Shown here: positions 21,931 to 34,610 of the stretch, piece by piece | How the letters are laid out: each line of letters starts with the position of its first letter | Position numbering within the stretch: the first letter of the stretch is position 1 | DNA from: Lingula anatina | Lineage: Eukaryota > Brachiopoda > Lingulata > Lingulida > Lingulidae | Reading direction: 5' to 3' | Length of the DNA: 64,000 bases | Assembly: GCF_001039355.2 (NCBI RefSeq) | Contig: NW_019775509.1 | Coordinates: 226,954-290,953 of the forward strand | The notes under the pieces: model-generated | Told to the model about the DNA's origin: nothing | Seen by the model: only the letters and a program-made list of their open reading frames with translations | The model's database searches: none | Position numbers and translations under genes: made by a program

Positions 21931-23380
21931 TGCGCACTAACTATTGCGACCTGACACATTCTGAACGGGCCATTACGCACTTGGTCCGCCTCTCCTTTGC
22001 GCAACGCTTTCTTCACACCCTTTCTCCTTATTAATATCCAGATCATAATACGCTTAAGTTAAAATACCTGTGTTTTCTAAAACATAAGGATAATGGTTTT
22101 TATCTGATCGTGAATATTGATAGGTAAATAAAAATGACCTCGGGTTAATCTGGGAGAAAAGCAGGTTAACCGAAGAAGAGGAAGTCGTAAATAATGAGTG
22201 CGCACTTTTTCTGCGTAACAGGACCTAGAAGTTATAAAAGATAAACGGTAGTTTGGATCATTCTGCAAAATCACACCGTCATTTCCGAAAACCTCTCCCT
22301 TTTTTTAAAAATCGTGTTTGCTTTGTCTTCGGGTTCCGTTATTTGACACGCTGTATCCAAGGCGTAACCCGTCACGACCACGAGCACTTTACGAGAAGGC
22401 TGCTAGGAAACGGGCGGGGCTTGCTAGGCCTAGGGTGTAACGTTTACAGTCCACCTAGTAAACTTGCGTGCAAACGTTTACTCTCCAATATAACTGACAT
22501 TTATTGTATATGTCTTGTACGCTTCGCCAGTAAGTGTAGCACCTCATCGCGGTCACAGAACCGCCTTGTGCTTTTTTTCCTTATTGCCCAGCCGCTTGCG
22601 GTTAACTACACAATGAAGTTACAAGTAAGATAATGACTCGCCTGTATGTGCGACAATGCATAGAACAAAATGAAAAAAATGATTCACGCTGAGTGGACAT
22701 AATGAAGCGTATCCCTTCCTCGTATTCTATAATTATTATTTTCATGGAATACTTTTGATGTGTTTTTTAATTCTTGAATGCACAATTGGCGGGAAGCGAG
22801 ACGTGCATCGTTAACCAAGCGTAACAAGACATACAAACCAGCTTATATAACCGACTTTATGAATAATATTCAGGGCTTTAAGAATGCTACATGTGTATGG
22901 AAAAATGGGAATGAATATATAAAAGCTGCAACGTAAGAAGAGGACCTAAAATGACGAAAAATTGTAAAGAAAATTAAATGATTTATCATGCTGTGTAATT
23001 ATCATATGATTAATCACGCCTTCAAAGTGAGATAAAACAATAATAAGAAACAGGAATTTCAGATAAATAGCCGTGTGCGGGGGAGGTGGGCCAACCCAAG
23101 AGGACAATTATTCGTGGACAATTAGTTTTTGGGCGGGTCCTTATCTCTGCGGCACCTTAGGCATATCAACAACACAATTACAACAACAACAACATCAGCA
23201 ACTTGTAAATACACCTCTCCCAGTGTGGTATTGGGATTTTACTGGACATAGATATTCCGATGTACTTGCTTTACAGATATTAAGATTAAACAATGGAATG
23301 AACAAAGGGTAAATAAAAACTCAGTGGACGGGCCTTACTAAGGTGACAAACACACGTTACCTCAGACAGAGAAATCTGTA

Positions 23381-23410
23381 GGGGTGGGGGTGGGGGTGGG
23401 GGTGGGGGTG
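23381..23410 (+). repeat. (GGGGGT)n tract, G-quadruplex candidate
   Basis: Five GGGGT/GGGGGT units. A CCCCCA-rich tract lies 214 bases downstream at 23624-23659, so the two form an inverted simple-sequence pair upstream of the PGRP gene. Confidence 0.9.
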
Positions 23411-23623
23411 AGGTGACCGCCCACTCTGTGAAGCAGGCCACATGGTGATGATGAAGACCCGCTATTAATAATTTAGGCTCAATTTACATGTCAAGCAGAT
23501 TATATGTAAAGAACTAAAGACAACGGCTCTGTATATCCTCTGATTGACTTGGGGCTCGGGGAAAATTGTGCACCATTTTTGTGACTTGGAGTAACAGCAT
23601 TGGGGGCACATATTAATTGTTCA

Positions 23624-23659
23624 GCCCCTCCACCCCCCCCCACCCCCACCCCCACCCCA
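23624..23659 (-). repeat. (CCCCCA)n tract, inverse of 23381-23410
   Basis: C-rich hexanucleotide-like repeat whose reverse complement is the (GGGGGT)n type seen at 23381-23410. Confidence 0.9.
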
Positions 23660-24392
23660 CGTCAAAGAGAAAGCTATTTATGAGAGCACGCACGCATGCA
23701 TACACAAAGAAATTAAACCAACGCGAGTACGCATGTACCTGTTTACGCGCACGGTTACGCCCTTTTTAAAAAACCGCTTTGCAAAAGCAAAAGCTTGAGA
23801 AAATAAGGCCCAATAAACACAAATTCCCACACCAAAGGGGATAATAGAATCTTTCAGATATAAAGACCCCGATATAGGGTGATCCAAGTACAGTGGCTCT
23901 TTCTCTGGCGATACTTGATAGATGTGACTTGGTCCGAGTAAATCACCGCTCTCTGCACGGACCATATATACTGCGACGTCTACCCTGACCCGGAAATAAA
24001 GCAATGTGTTTACTCACGAAAACCACTTGGGGTTGGTTAGGAGGGTGAAGGAGGGGAGTAAATTGAGCCCCGTTTTGATACGCTGTCACCGGAGGATTAT
24101 TCATACCGTGACCGTAGATAAAAACAGTTATCTTCAGCGACGCTGGGATTAGATTTATCAGCGAGGAGAAGAGTTGACAAGGGTAATTTGACTTCGGGAT
24201 CGCGGAGAGGGATCTTTACAGCGTCTTTAACCACAGAGGAGCAAGGGAAACCGTAGACACGCACAAAACGCTTAATGCACTCTTAACGTCACATAAGAGA
24301 TATCACTTTGAAGACACATCTGAAATCTAGCGACCACTAATAAAATTTTCAGCGTCGGAAGAGGACATAGTAAGTTCACAGTGTCCAGCAAA

Positions 24393-26800
24393 ATGACATC
24401 GCTTAAAGAGGTGACTTGCGTCGCTGTAGTCCTGCTGAATTATGCTGTTTGCTCAGGTAAGAGGACACACATGCACTTGTTAGCCTAATTATTCTGTTAG
24501 CACACATTTTGTCGGTTTGTCCAAGGGCAGAAACGTGACTGACATTCTAAGACACGTTTTTCACTCATCTAATAAGTTAAACGGAGCGAGCATGTTTAGT
24601 TTGCGATTTCATGTTATATTATACTTGTCATTTGTGTGAATTTTCTCTTCCAATCAGGCTATCTCTTCCTCTCTCTATCTCTTTCTAACACACACAAATC
24701 CACACACACACACACACAGAGAGAGAGAAAGAGAGAGAGCGAGAGAGAGATTTGTTTTGCAGACTATCAGTCTTCACTGAGGACATCTCAAACAAGTTTG
24801 ATCCAAAATTCAGAAAATCTCTTCCCATTTTTTTTCTAAACCAGCGGAGCTCGAATCAGTGGCGCGTGGCCGTGAACTTGGGGAATTTTGTATTGAACTG
24901 CGTGACTATTTCAAGCTAAGTGCTTTAAAGTATACATAACACACCTGCATGGGAAATTCCCGACGTCTTTTTCTTTAACGATCCAATGATCAGAAATCCG
25001 TCTTCTTGGAAAAAAAAATCGGGGTGGCAAGACAAATAGTGTATCAGCCTCCGCCCCTTCATAATCGAATAGAAAGAGTGTCTTAGCAGGGCAGGGGGTG
25101 GGTAGGCAGATTAATATGTGCCACACCCCTCTCGAAATATTGGAAACGCCAATGCTGTCAAAAAGTTGTAATGTTTATTACATTATTATAAATGATTTGT
25201 AAATAAAACATAATCCGAATGGAGCAGTTGTACAGTAAAAGTCAGCGCTGTATTTAATTAAGACTCATCAGTAAATTGTTCACTGCGTTCATATCTTGAT
25301 GTTCTATGTTAAAGATAACCTCTAGCAACTGGTGCTTGTGTCTGCATATAAGATAAGGAGAATATTGTGCACGAATGTGTATGCGCTGTTGACATATATA
25401 TAGGATCGTTCAACAAGTTTAAAGACAAATAGCATGCACTCAGAGCACGGGTATATTTGGTGATTAGGACGAAGTCGTATTTCTCTATCTAGATCTGCCG
25501 CACGCTGGGTCTGCAGTTAAAATAAACCTGGTTAGTTTTCTTTTAAACAAGCTGAAGCGCAACTGAATGTTTTTTTAGTCCTTTGTAAGTAAAACCGTGT
25601 TGCGGAACATGTGAAGAATTCACATGCTACAATAAGATGAAGTTTAGCTCAGCGTGAAGTTGACGAAAACGTGAAAAAAAAAAAAACATCATGTAAAACA
25701 ACATGTTATAGAGCATTTATTGTCAAAAACATTAGAAGAGCAAGTGCATCCGAACTTATCCCCTCATAGCCCAAATAACCGGGAAGTACAAGGAACTGAA
25801 AGAGGAAGAGAATTTTCTCATAATTAACATATACCTTAAGCTCAAGCTTCCGTCTTATAAACTAAACACTGGGTAGAATTACAGAAGGTACACCTTGTTC
25901 AAAACCCAGCAGTGTTGACATTATCACCACGCAGAGCCAAATTGGTTGTAAACGAATGTTTTTGTTACGCTGTTTTTTTATGTTGCTCACTTCACGTGGC
26001 CGTCTACACGGTTTAAGGCATGAGGTTTAAGTTAACATAGCGTCTGATTCTCATTGGTGGAATAATGGGTCGATTTATTCGTACAAGGTAGTCCTTTTAT
26101 TGGTTGGCCAAGCACGATGATTTCTTGTCCGTAAGTTGTCCTTCTACACACGCTTTTGGGTCGTGGATGCAATATCCCACTACCAAAACACATGAAAAAA
26201 TATCATTTTACCAGTGTTCAATAGTAGATAAAATTAGACCTGTTAAAGTAAAACTTGTTACTATCTATATAGATGAAATTTCCATGCGTTGAGGCGTTTT
26301 GATACCTGTTCCAATAGACCCGTGCATTAATAATGCTGCAACAAGGAGAACAGGGGTTTCATGGTGGCTGTTTTAATCTAATGTTTTTATCTAATTGGAT
26401 CGCAAATGAACATAATTTGCTCTCCCTCTCGTTTCCTTTCGTTTCTTCTTCATTTTACGATAAATAAATAAACAGCGACACTCTACTTCTGATTATTAAG
26501 GGGCGGGGATTGATAAAGTATTTGTTCCCACCCCGATTTTTTTTTTCTTGGAGGAGGGATTTCTGACTATAGGATTTTTAAAGAAAACGACACTGGGAAT
26601 TTCCCATACAGGTGTATTATTTGTACTTGAGAGGACCTAGCCTGAAAGAGTCACGCACTAAAACGGAAAATCCCCAAGTCCACGGTCACGTGCCGCTGAT
26701 TCCAGCTCCGCTAGTTAAGAAAAACACGCGAAGAATTTTTATAAATTTTGGATCAAGTGTTCGAGATAACTGCAGAGTAGACAGATCGTCTGCACAAAAC

Positions 26801-26845
<45 letters not shown>

Positions 26846-29800
26846 CCTTTGCCTGTGGCATTTTTCGTTTTGATACTCCATGCACCATCTATGCACTCCC
26901 GATATGACAGATATATTCATTACATACATGTATAGCTGTCATTTGAACCCTTGGTGGCTTCTCTGCACTCTACCAATGTGTGTGCTATCTTTAGACCTAC
27001 TATCTGGCCTCAGCATCTCAAATAGTCCTTTGTCACGTCCTATTAAGCAAAAATGTTATCTGTCATCGTTTCAAACTACAAAATTAATATGGTGCACTGA
27101 TGAATGCAGAGATTGTGCTCACACAACATACGAGTTTTCTATGCATATATGCACGTGGAGTTCAAAACGTGGACTTCAAAACGGCGCGTTAATAATTAGT
27201 CAAAATGTCTTAATATTTCTAGCGTCTAAGAAATGACAAATGGTTATCGATTCAGCAGTATACCAGCGCGTCCATCCCTATAAACTTTATGATATGCTCT
27301 CTAGAGGTGATTTGTTTTTTAAAAGGATGAAAAAAGCGTAAATATTGGGAGTGGCCCATGTCACGTGACCGTTACGGTGATGTCCAAGATGGGAATCGAC
27401 ACTTAAAGAAACCTGAAAAAGAAAAAAAAAATGTCTAATAACGGTCTTGGCAGGAACGCTTAATTGTCTTTTGTGGGAGTTACGCCCCCATTTTGTCCCT
27501 ATGTCCTTCTTGAATATTGGGCACATGGTATTTAAGTAATGGAAATGCCCCCCCCCCTCCCCCCACCTCTTCCTCGCTCTAAAACCATGGCAAAATGAAA
27601 ATACATGTTTTCACCTCGGATTGCATTCTAGCTTATTGATGAACATTGCTTGTACAGGAGAAGTATTATCAAAATAGAACCTTTAACATGTCGCCCTTTT
27701 TGTTTCTCACGATTCAAAAATACTTCAGACACAAAATGTTGGAGAAGTTGTTGAAGAAAGGCAAGGACGACCGAGACAAGGATATGGCGCTTAGGAAAAG
27801 TTCATTTCTAAGTAAAGTATGTTCTTACAGTATAAGTTTCCAATAATTAATTATCACGACGCCGTGCGATAACGATACAAAAGCGTTGACAAAAGCATTA
27901 CCCGCACCTCTCTCTAATCACGTGCTGCTAACTGACACCAAGCGAAAGAAAGAGCATTCTTAAAATTGGGTATTTTTGAGTTTATAAGTATTATAAGATT
28001 AGTATTTCTGACATGTTACCCCTTTGATTTCACTCTACGGGAACACTGACGCACGTGGAAGTTCTTTTATTTTCGAGTCAAATTGTTTATTATGCATACA
28101 TACTGTTGAGGTAATCTTTGGACTATTTACTTTATAAAGAGACCCATGATGTAAACAAAGAACGGTTAAACAACGGTTGACACCGGTCGTCAACAGGTCG
28201 TTCAAAACAATTAATAATCTTTATTTACCCAAAAAGTGAAAACACTGGTTCTAAGAATTAGAAAGGTTATTAACATTACAGTGGACAACCGCTGTGTCAT
28301 CTTCCGCATTGTCGTGAAGGCCTGTCACCAATGGCCCGTCACCAGCGTCTGTCACCAGACCACAATTACTCACACAGTGACCCCCCCCAAGTTGACACTT
28401 CACTCTGATAACATGTTAATCCTAGCAGCGCGTGCTCCTCTGTTTGGGCGAATGTGTGTTTTGTCCAACTTTTAGCACAGACAGATGGTTGTCTTTATTT
28501 TGTTACATTAATGCAGAAAGCAAATTAATTATTTTTTTAAATTAAAAAAAAAATTAATAATGAATTAAGTGCTCCACTGTTTGGGTGAATGTGTGTTTTG
28601 TCAAACTTTTCGGACAGATCGACCTTTAAAACAAAGTCTTATTTCAATAACAAACATTTCAAATCGAATCAATATTGTTTTATTTCCTTTTATATCATAT
28701 TTGGCATTTTGTAAACACACTTATAACATTGACATTGCGGGAAACTTTATTGTTGATTTACGTTCTTGTATTTCACATTGGTTGTGGTTGAATACCAAGT
28801 GAAAACATATATAACCTCAAAGTTAACCGCACTTTATTATGACCTCGAAAAAGACCATTCGAACCAGCTCCAAAACAGGAAGAAATGACCTGGGCACGTT
28901 TTAAACCCCGCGTGCCCAGCACGATCTTCCGCGCTGAGCTTCCGCGAAGTCAGTTTACGTAAAAGTCCGGAAACAGCCGATGTTTCGCTTCCGAACACAT
29001 CTGATTGGCCTGTTTGTTTCCTTGCGTTGTTCGATACGGTTGAGGATATAGAGTGTTTTGATTAGCAAGTGGCACGCATAATTTCTGACCCGAAATATTT
29101 GAGGTGGCAATAGGAATAATAGTTTACGCTTCGTCACACTAAAATATTATCTCTGTTGATCGAGCTAAACAAAGGGAAGAATTGGAACGAACCTTATTCA
29201 GCAAATTTCTGATTTAAAATACGGTGTTTTTGGTCTGCAAACACAACTGTGCAATCGCTCTGTACTAGGATTAGTCTCTCTTATCAAGGTGATACACACC
29301 AAAAATACAACTGAAAAGCTCTTTATTATTAACATGTAGGTATTAGTCATCAATATGGCGACGCTGTGTTAATTAAGCTTCTGTTTTTGATTTACTGACC
29401 CAGGGCAACTTATCAGACGGTACTAGCAGGATATGCGAGTTCATGCAATATTCAGTAAAACTTGTAATGAAGAAAGAATGCCAATAAACCATTATCCCCG
29501 AAGGCAAGGTATCAGAATTTAGAATAAATAACATTTTAAACCCGTGAATAAGTTAAAGGTGTTCCAAGATTGAGGTAATTAAAGCTTTATTGTGTCAACC
29601 CTGTCAAAGGTGACTCTATTAACATTGTGTGTCAGTGTTCCCGTAGAGAGAAATCAAAGGCGTAACGTGTCAGAAATTACCGCATGCTTGCTTATACTCT
29701 CACCACTACTAGTCATCAGACATTAGGCTTTACATTTTTGTTTATAATTATGGTAGAGTAACCGGCTTTTCTAATTATATGATTCCATTTGTACGATTTA

Positions 29801-32800
29801 AAATGTAATGAATACTGTTTCGTTTTGTACTTGATTCATTAGTAATTCTTTTAAATTAAAATTATTATTTTGCATTCTGCATTATTAAAATAAAATAATG
29901 ACAACTGGCCTTCTGTCTGTCGGTCAATCCTTAAGAATGTCTGAATGATAAACACTACCACAATTGTGTTCTTTGTCAGCCAGCACGAGTGTTTTCACTT
30001 CGTGTTTTCCTCTTCCTTTTTTGTTATCAGACCATCTTCACCTTATGGTTGTCGCTTGTTAACCCTAAGAAAACTGTCCGTGGGTGTCCTGTCAGTGGGC
30101 TCTGTTTTTCAGTTGCACCCTGCAAGACTGATAGGGGGAATGTTTTACTTCCTCAAAGCCCGTAGTAACCAGGGAATCTTTATCTGTTTAATACGAACAG
30201 TATATTAGAATTAATTCGAAGCGGGAGGCATTGGTGAACAGTGAATGTATAAAGGAGTTTTATTAACAAATTAATTCAGGTGCTTTGAAAAATACAGTTG
30301 ATAGAACAGTTTTTTCGTATTAAACAACAAAAAATAATATCAATATATCAAAAAGACGAGAGAGAGTGAGAAAAAAAGAGAAACAAGCAGAACAAAAACA
30401 AAGCAATCAGCATATTAATCAATATCACATCTTCATCTTTTAAAATTAACACCCACATTGATGTTTAATGGGCAGCTGGGTAAATTTTCTTAAATTCCTA
30501 TATATGTTCTTCGCTAATCAATGCAATGTTCCTATCGATATTTTTTCATGTATTTTTCTGATCTATTACCCAGTTTGGTCAAGCTGCCCCCCTATAGTGA
30601 GTAGAGCGGAGTGGGGAGCCAATCCCCCGGTTCAAGTCACCAACCTCACCCTACCCGTGGAGTACATCGTGGTGCACCACACTGCCTGGGACAGGTGCTT
30701 TACAGAGGAGGACTGCGTGAAACAGGCCAAGAGAGTACAGGTAGATAGGATACTAGAATACGCACACGCACGCACACGCACACACACGCGCAGGCAGGCA
30801 GGCATTTATACACACACGTGCGCACGAACGCACGCACACACATACACATAATATTAAGCCAGTTTTACGGAATATTGGAATACACATGCGCATACACGCA
30901 CGCACGCACGCACGCACGCACACACACACTCACACACACTTAATAATATTCCAGTACTGTTTTATAAAGTTTCTCCTCTATAAAATTCTACATAATTTCT
31001 GACAGTCACATTGTTGATTCCTCTAGTGTACTGTTACTGAAAGTGTACAAAGTTTGTCCTACCTAACCCAATCCCCCCTCCCGCCGAGATTATTGTAACC
31101 ACAATATAAAATGGCCATCTCGCAATCTCATAGGTGTGAAAACGATTCCAAAAACGCGGAAGTCTACTCCCCTTACTAACCAAGTCGCGGGCAATGAGAG
31201 AGGACACGCTATACAGATGCATCTAATGACCAAGTGAACGTCAAGAAGACCTACGCTTTTACGCATGTGTGCTCATCGTTTTGATAAAATAGAGAACATT
31301 TGGAATAACATCTTGTTTGTCATGAAATCATGAATGAGAAGAAATTGTTTGTCTTAAAAATTTTTGATCGTGTGTATGAACGTGTGACGATACTCCCACA
31401 CCGATGTTTGGGATTAATTAAATATCAAATCAGATCTACACATAATCACACCCTCCTGTTTATGACTGTACTGCATATGAGATGGATACATAAAACCACA
31501 GGCGATAAACATAGGTGTTCCAAAAACGACAATTATATTTTTTTTTTACATCAAAAGTAGTAAACAAGTGAATCAGAGCCTCAGCAATAATTGACCGGGA
31601 ATGATATTGATAAAGAGTAAAAGAAACCCTCTAATAACAATTTTCACCTAATAACGGCCATTTGCCTCACAGATATGCTGTACCCCAATTATACCTGTAA
31701 CAGAATATAGACATTTGTCAATGGTGGGACAACTAGTCGCTGTGCGCAGATTTCTTGGCACTGTAAGCTCACGTTAATATGAATATAATGTGGATTTAAT
31801 GAGTGAATGGCAAGATTGGTGTCTTTTAATTCCTCCCCTTCAGATTTAACGTGATAAGGAATTCATATATATGCGACTAAGATTTGGTTTGCATGTATTA
31901 TACTGTTTGAAACTGTGACCGGGAAACCACACAAATTTGGTGCAAATGGAAAAATTGTGAATTATGAAAACTGATAAGAATTATTGTTAATTTGCGAAGC
32001 AGGCCGCCCTAGAAATGGGACCCAACCCTGCACCCTGTAGCGACCTAAATCTTTATCTTATATATCCACACAGCACTTCTGTCCTTTATAACCGTGTGCA
32101 GCCATAACAATACTCTTCATGGAAGGATATAGCTCAGCCTGATAGGTATTTAGATAGATACCCTTGCCGAGTAACCATTTCAATTCTTATCTGATTCCTC
32201 GTCTAAAATGAATGAAAAATCTAATGTGAGTAATTATCCCTAATATCTCCACTTTATGGGACCACAGAAAATTTTATTTCAAAGTGTTTCGTCAATTATC
32301 CATGCTTACTTTAAATTTTTGTAGTAGGTTGATCGTTCGAGTTTTCAGACAAATTGCAACAACTTTTCCTTAAAATTCATGCTTCACAATTTTTATATTT
32401 TAAACCAGGAATTATCATGGTCCATATGTATAACCAAAATAAAGATTAAAAATATTGAAAGACCAATTATAGACCGGCTGAAGTCTCCCAGAGGAAGATG
32501 CAACGTCGTCAACTTTAAAAAATCGGTCCAGTAATGGATTTTTTAAAATTTAAAAACAGTTATATCATAAATAGACTAATCGTTTCTTCATTGTGTCTAG
32601 GACTATCACCAGGGAGACAAAGGGTGGTGGGACCTCGGGTACAACTTCATGGTGGGGGAGGACGGCCGTGCCTACGAGGGCAGGGGCTGGACGTCCCAGG
32701 GGGCCCACGCCAGGGGATTCAACTCTAAGTCTATCGGTAAGTACAGGTGGATTCACGTCAGGATTATCTAAAACCGAAAGTGGCGTTAAATTGCTTAATC

Positions 32801-34610
32801 TTGCAGATTGAAAAAGGTTGCAGAGAAAACTCCACTGCGCATGCGGTCTGGTCACACGATGACGCGTTTTCGAGATTATCTGGTTGGAGATGACCTTCAG
32901 AAAATGCAGTTTTACTGAAAATAAGATGTTTTGATATTTCGTGGTATTACGACGACGAAATATATTTCAATTATTTTAAGTTCACGATGTATGGTTGATA
33001 TTTGGTAAATTTCAACAGTAAGATCGTTAAATCGTTAAGTGTGACTTACGACTTTATATCTAAAACGGAATTTAATCATTTAGACATAACACAAATTTAT
33101 ATTATAACAATATTAAGATTTGATTAAATTACCAGGTATTTGGGTTGATATTCAAAGTAATAATTCTTCATTTAGGCATCACTATATTTGGCGACTTTCG
33201 CTGGGACATGCCCAAGAGAAACGCATTAGAAGTGGTGAAGTCTCTCATCGCTTGCGCCAAAGAACAGTAAGTCGACAACAGATGCAACAATTAATTATTT
33301 TTCAACACAGATTTTGAAAACAAATTATCTCATTTAGTAAAGTGCATTTGGATTCTGATGAAAAACTCAGTTCTTGTATATTTTATGTACTGTTGTAAAA
33401 TCAAATTTCACTCTCTGTCTCTAGTACTTCTTATAAAACTTATGAATACCATCAGATCAGCAATCCCGACAGGTTTTTTTAAAAGCAAAATGGACCTTTT
33501 TACCTCTTGAGTTGAAATTACTTTATTCAAAGCGGAAGTTTCGCCATCAAAAAAGGGGTTCTTTAACATCACCAGAACGCCACTAGCATAGAATTTATAT
33601 GATATTACTGTTCGGAGCCAACCATTTTCGGACATAAAGGGTCTTTCTTGAACCCCCTACCCCCACTCTGAACGTCACTCCATGCCTTCAGACCTGACAA
33701 CTAATCCTGTTTCGTTTTTATTTTCACAGGGGCGTTATTCAGGACAACTACACAGTGATCGGTCACATGCAGGCAGCCACGCCCTCCTACACGGAGTGCC
33801 CGGGGGGAGAACTGCTCTGTGAGATATCCACCTGGGACAACTGGGTAAGTGGTCAAACAGGTTCTCTATCAGGCCATTTACTATAGGGTCCTATAGGACG
33901 TCCAGTGGGAAATTGGCCCAAAATCCTATAAAGTTCTATAGGACTTATCAGTATGTTTCCTATAGGACGCCCTAAAGTATGTCCGATATAATTCCTATAA
34001 AGTTATATGGAATTCGTATAGTGTCCTGTAGGAATCAAATATAGCCTTATAGAGTCCTTTAGGATGTTCTTTAAAAAAAAGTGAAGGCCACTGGCACCAT
34101 TTCATAAAAGGACTCAATCACAGATTGATCGTAGAAAATATGGATAAATTTTAGTGCATATATGTGGCATCTTGCATTAGTTTGAAAAAGACAGTAGAGA
34201 TGAATTGGCGTTTTAGACATAACGTTTTCCTAGCGTGATTATGAATTCACTGTCTTACCAGCTATCTTAAATACATAAAGAAGTTTGGCAAGTGAATTGT
34301 ACAAAATGTTCATATTGTAGTTTTGAATACAAAAATATATGTTTTCTTTTCAGAAGCTAATCAGAAATTAATTCAAAAGAGTTACCAATTACATAAATAC
34401 GTGTACTTTTATAAATATGTTTTCTCTTTTTAGAAACCTTTCCAATTCAATGGTACCTTCACATTCCCGGCAAACTGTTCAGAACCAAGTACGGGTCCTT
34501 CTAACTCTGCAAACACGCATGCGCACTGTGCCAGCTATTCTCCGATCCTCTGTGGCTTCCTGTCTGTCCTGCTTCTCAGTTTAACATTTTCGTACTCTCG
34601 AAGCTGCTGA
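24393..34610 (+). CDS. PGRP: Peptidoglycan recognition protein, one zinc-amidase domain, GPI-like tail
   Basis: Innate-immune protein predicted to bind bacterial peptidoglycan and cut the MurNAc-L-Ala amide. Exons: 24393-24456 (signal peptide), 30574-30740, 32601-32736, 33176-33266, 33730-33844, 34434-34610. Phases agree and give 249 residues plus TGA. Residues 1-21 are a hydrophobic leader. The domain runs from ~27 to ~195. Zinc ligands by family alignment are H56 (VVHHTAW), Y91 (GYNF), H165 (VIGH) and C176 (TECPG), so amidase activity is likely. G85-W86 and R105 in YEGRGW match the Gly-Trp and Arg that favour meso-DAP peptidoglycan in Drosophila PGRP-LE. After the FNGTF motif the C-terminus ends in a hydrophobic stretch ([14 protein letters not shown]) plus SYSRSC, like a GPI-attachment signal or single anchor. 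The 6.1-kb first intron carries two Rel-type sites. Exon structure is confident; the tail's function is inferred. Confidence 0.92.
24951..24961 (+). promoter_or_regulatory. NF-kB/Rel site GGGAAATTCCC in PGRP intron 1
   Basis: The 11-mer fits the kB consensus GGGRNYYYCC in both orientations and lies about 500 bases after the signal-peptide exon. It is the exact reverse complement of the site at 26595-26605. Rel control of PGRP genes is established in insects; use here is inferred. Confidence 0.55.
26595..26605 (+). promoter_or_regulatory. NF-kB/Rel site GGGAATTTCCC in PGRP intron 1
   Basis: Same 11-mer as at 24951-24961, read on the other strand, about 2.1 kb after the signal exon. By chance this 11-mer should appear about 0.03 times in 64 kb counting both strands, so two copies in one intron of an immune gene is notable. 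Confidence 0.55.
26803..26842 (+). repeat. (CT)n microsatellite
   Basis: About 40 bases of CT dinucleotide repeat in PGRP intron 1. Confidence 0.95.
27729..27811 (+). other. Possible alternative first coding exon of the PGRP locus
   Basis: After ACTTCAG, an ATG at 27736 with A at -3 opens 25 codons rich in Lys and Asp ([16 protein letters not shown]…) and ends at the donor-like A|GTAAAG in phase 1. This is the phase needed to join the domain 1 exon at 30574 or the domain 2 exon at 36354. It would replace the signal peptide by a charged, non-secretory leader. The AG before it could instead make it an internal exon. There is no homology support. Confidence 0.2.
28432..28620. repeat. Local duplication of ~50 bases
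   Basis: GTGCTCCTCTGTTTGGG…GTGTGTTTTGTC at 28432-28484 is repeated with a few changes at 28569-28620, separated by about 85 bases of AT-rich sequence. In PGRP intron 1. Confidence 0.8.
30756..30945 (+). repeat. (CA)n/(GCAC)n microsatellite cluster
   Basis: Two CA/CGCA-type blocks (about 30758-30850 and 30888-30942) begin 16 bases after the donor of the first PGRP domain exon. Confidence 0.9.
33880..34065. repeat. Degenerate palindromic TCCTATAGGA array
   Basis: The palindrome TCCTATAGGA and near variants (TCCTATAAAGT, TTCTATAGGAC, TCCTGTAGGA, TCCTTTAGGA) recur about nine times in 185 bases, spaced irregularly at 10-30 bases. It lies in the intron just after exon D1. It is neither a simple microsatellite nor a known element that I can name. 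Confidence 0.7.
34434..34488 (+). other. Alternative short form of exon E1 (internal donor)
   Basis: Within the terminal exon of the one-domain PGRP, CCAA|GTACGG could act as a donor after 18 codons plus one base (phase 1). Splicing from there to the domain 2 exon at 36354 would keep the frame, remove the GPI-like tail and give a four-domain protein of 834 residues. The last exon of the locus has a comparable A|GTATAT at the same relative position. This is a prediction only; the donor matches consensus moderately. Confidence 0.3.

Larger units (their letters stand above)
16800..24392. other. Gene-poor interval between MRPL45 and the PGRP locus
   Basis: Only short ORFs without family signals, codon-bias support or good splice context occur here; the longest is a 130-codon minus-strand ORF at 20885-21277. 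The interval holds the mobile elements listed separately, an (AGTAA)n run at 17551-17586, and G-rich and C-rich tracts. Its right end must contain the promoter and 5' UTR of the PGRP gene, but no transcription start can be assigned. Confidence 0.6.

Noticed and set aside
22253-22633. 126-codon plus-strand ORF
   Set aside because: Composition is not protein-like, and there is no homology, start context or poly(A) support.
16800-24392. tRNA or other structural RNA genes
   Set aside because: I looked for a TTCGA-type B box with a paired acceptor stem and found no convincing cloverleaf. A covariance-model scan would decide.
30741-30851. Extension of the first PGRP domain exon through CA/GCAC repeats
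   Set aside because: Low-complexity His/Thr/Arg codons; the GTAGAT donor at 30741 and the next exon at 32601 restore the PGRP domain.
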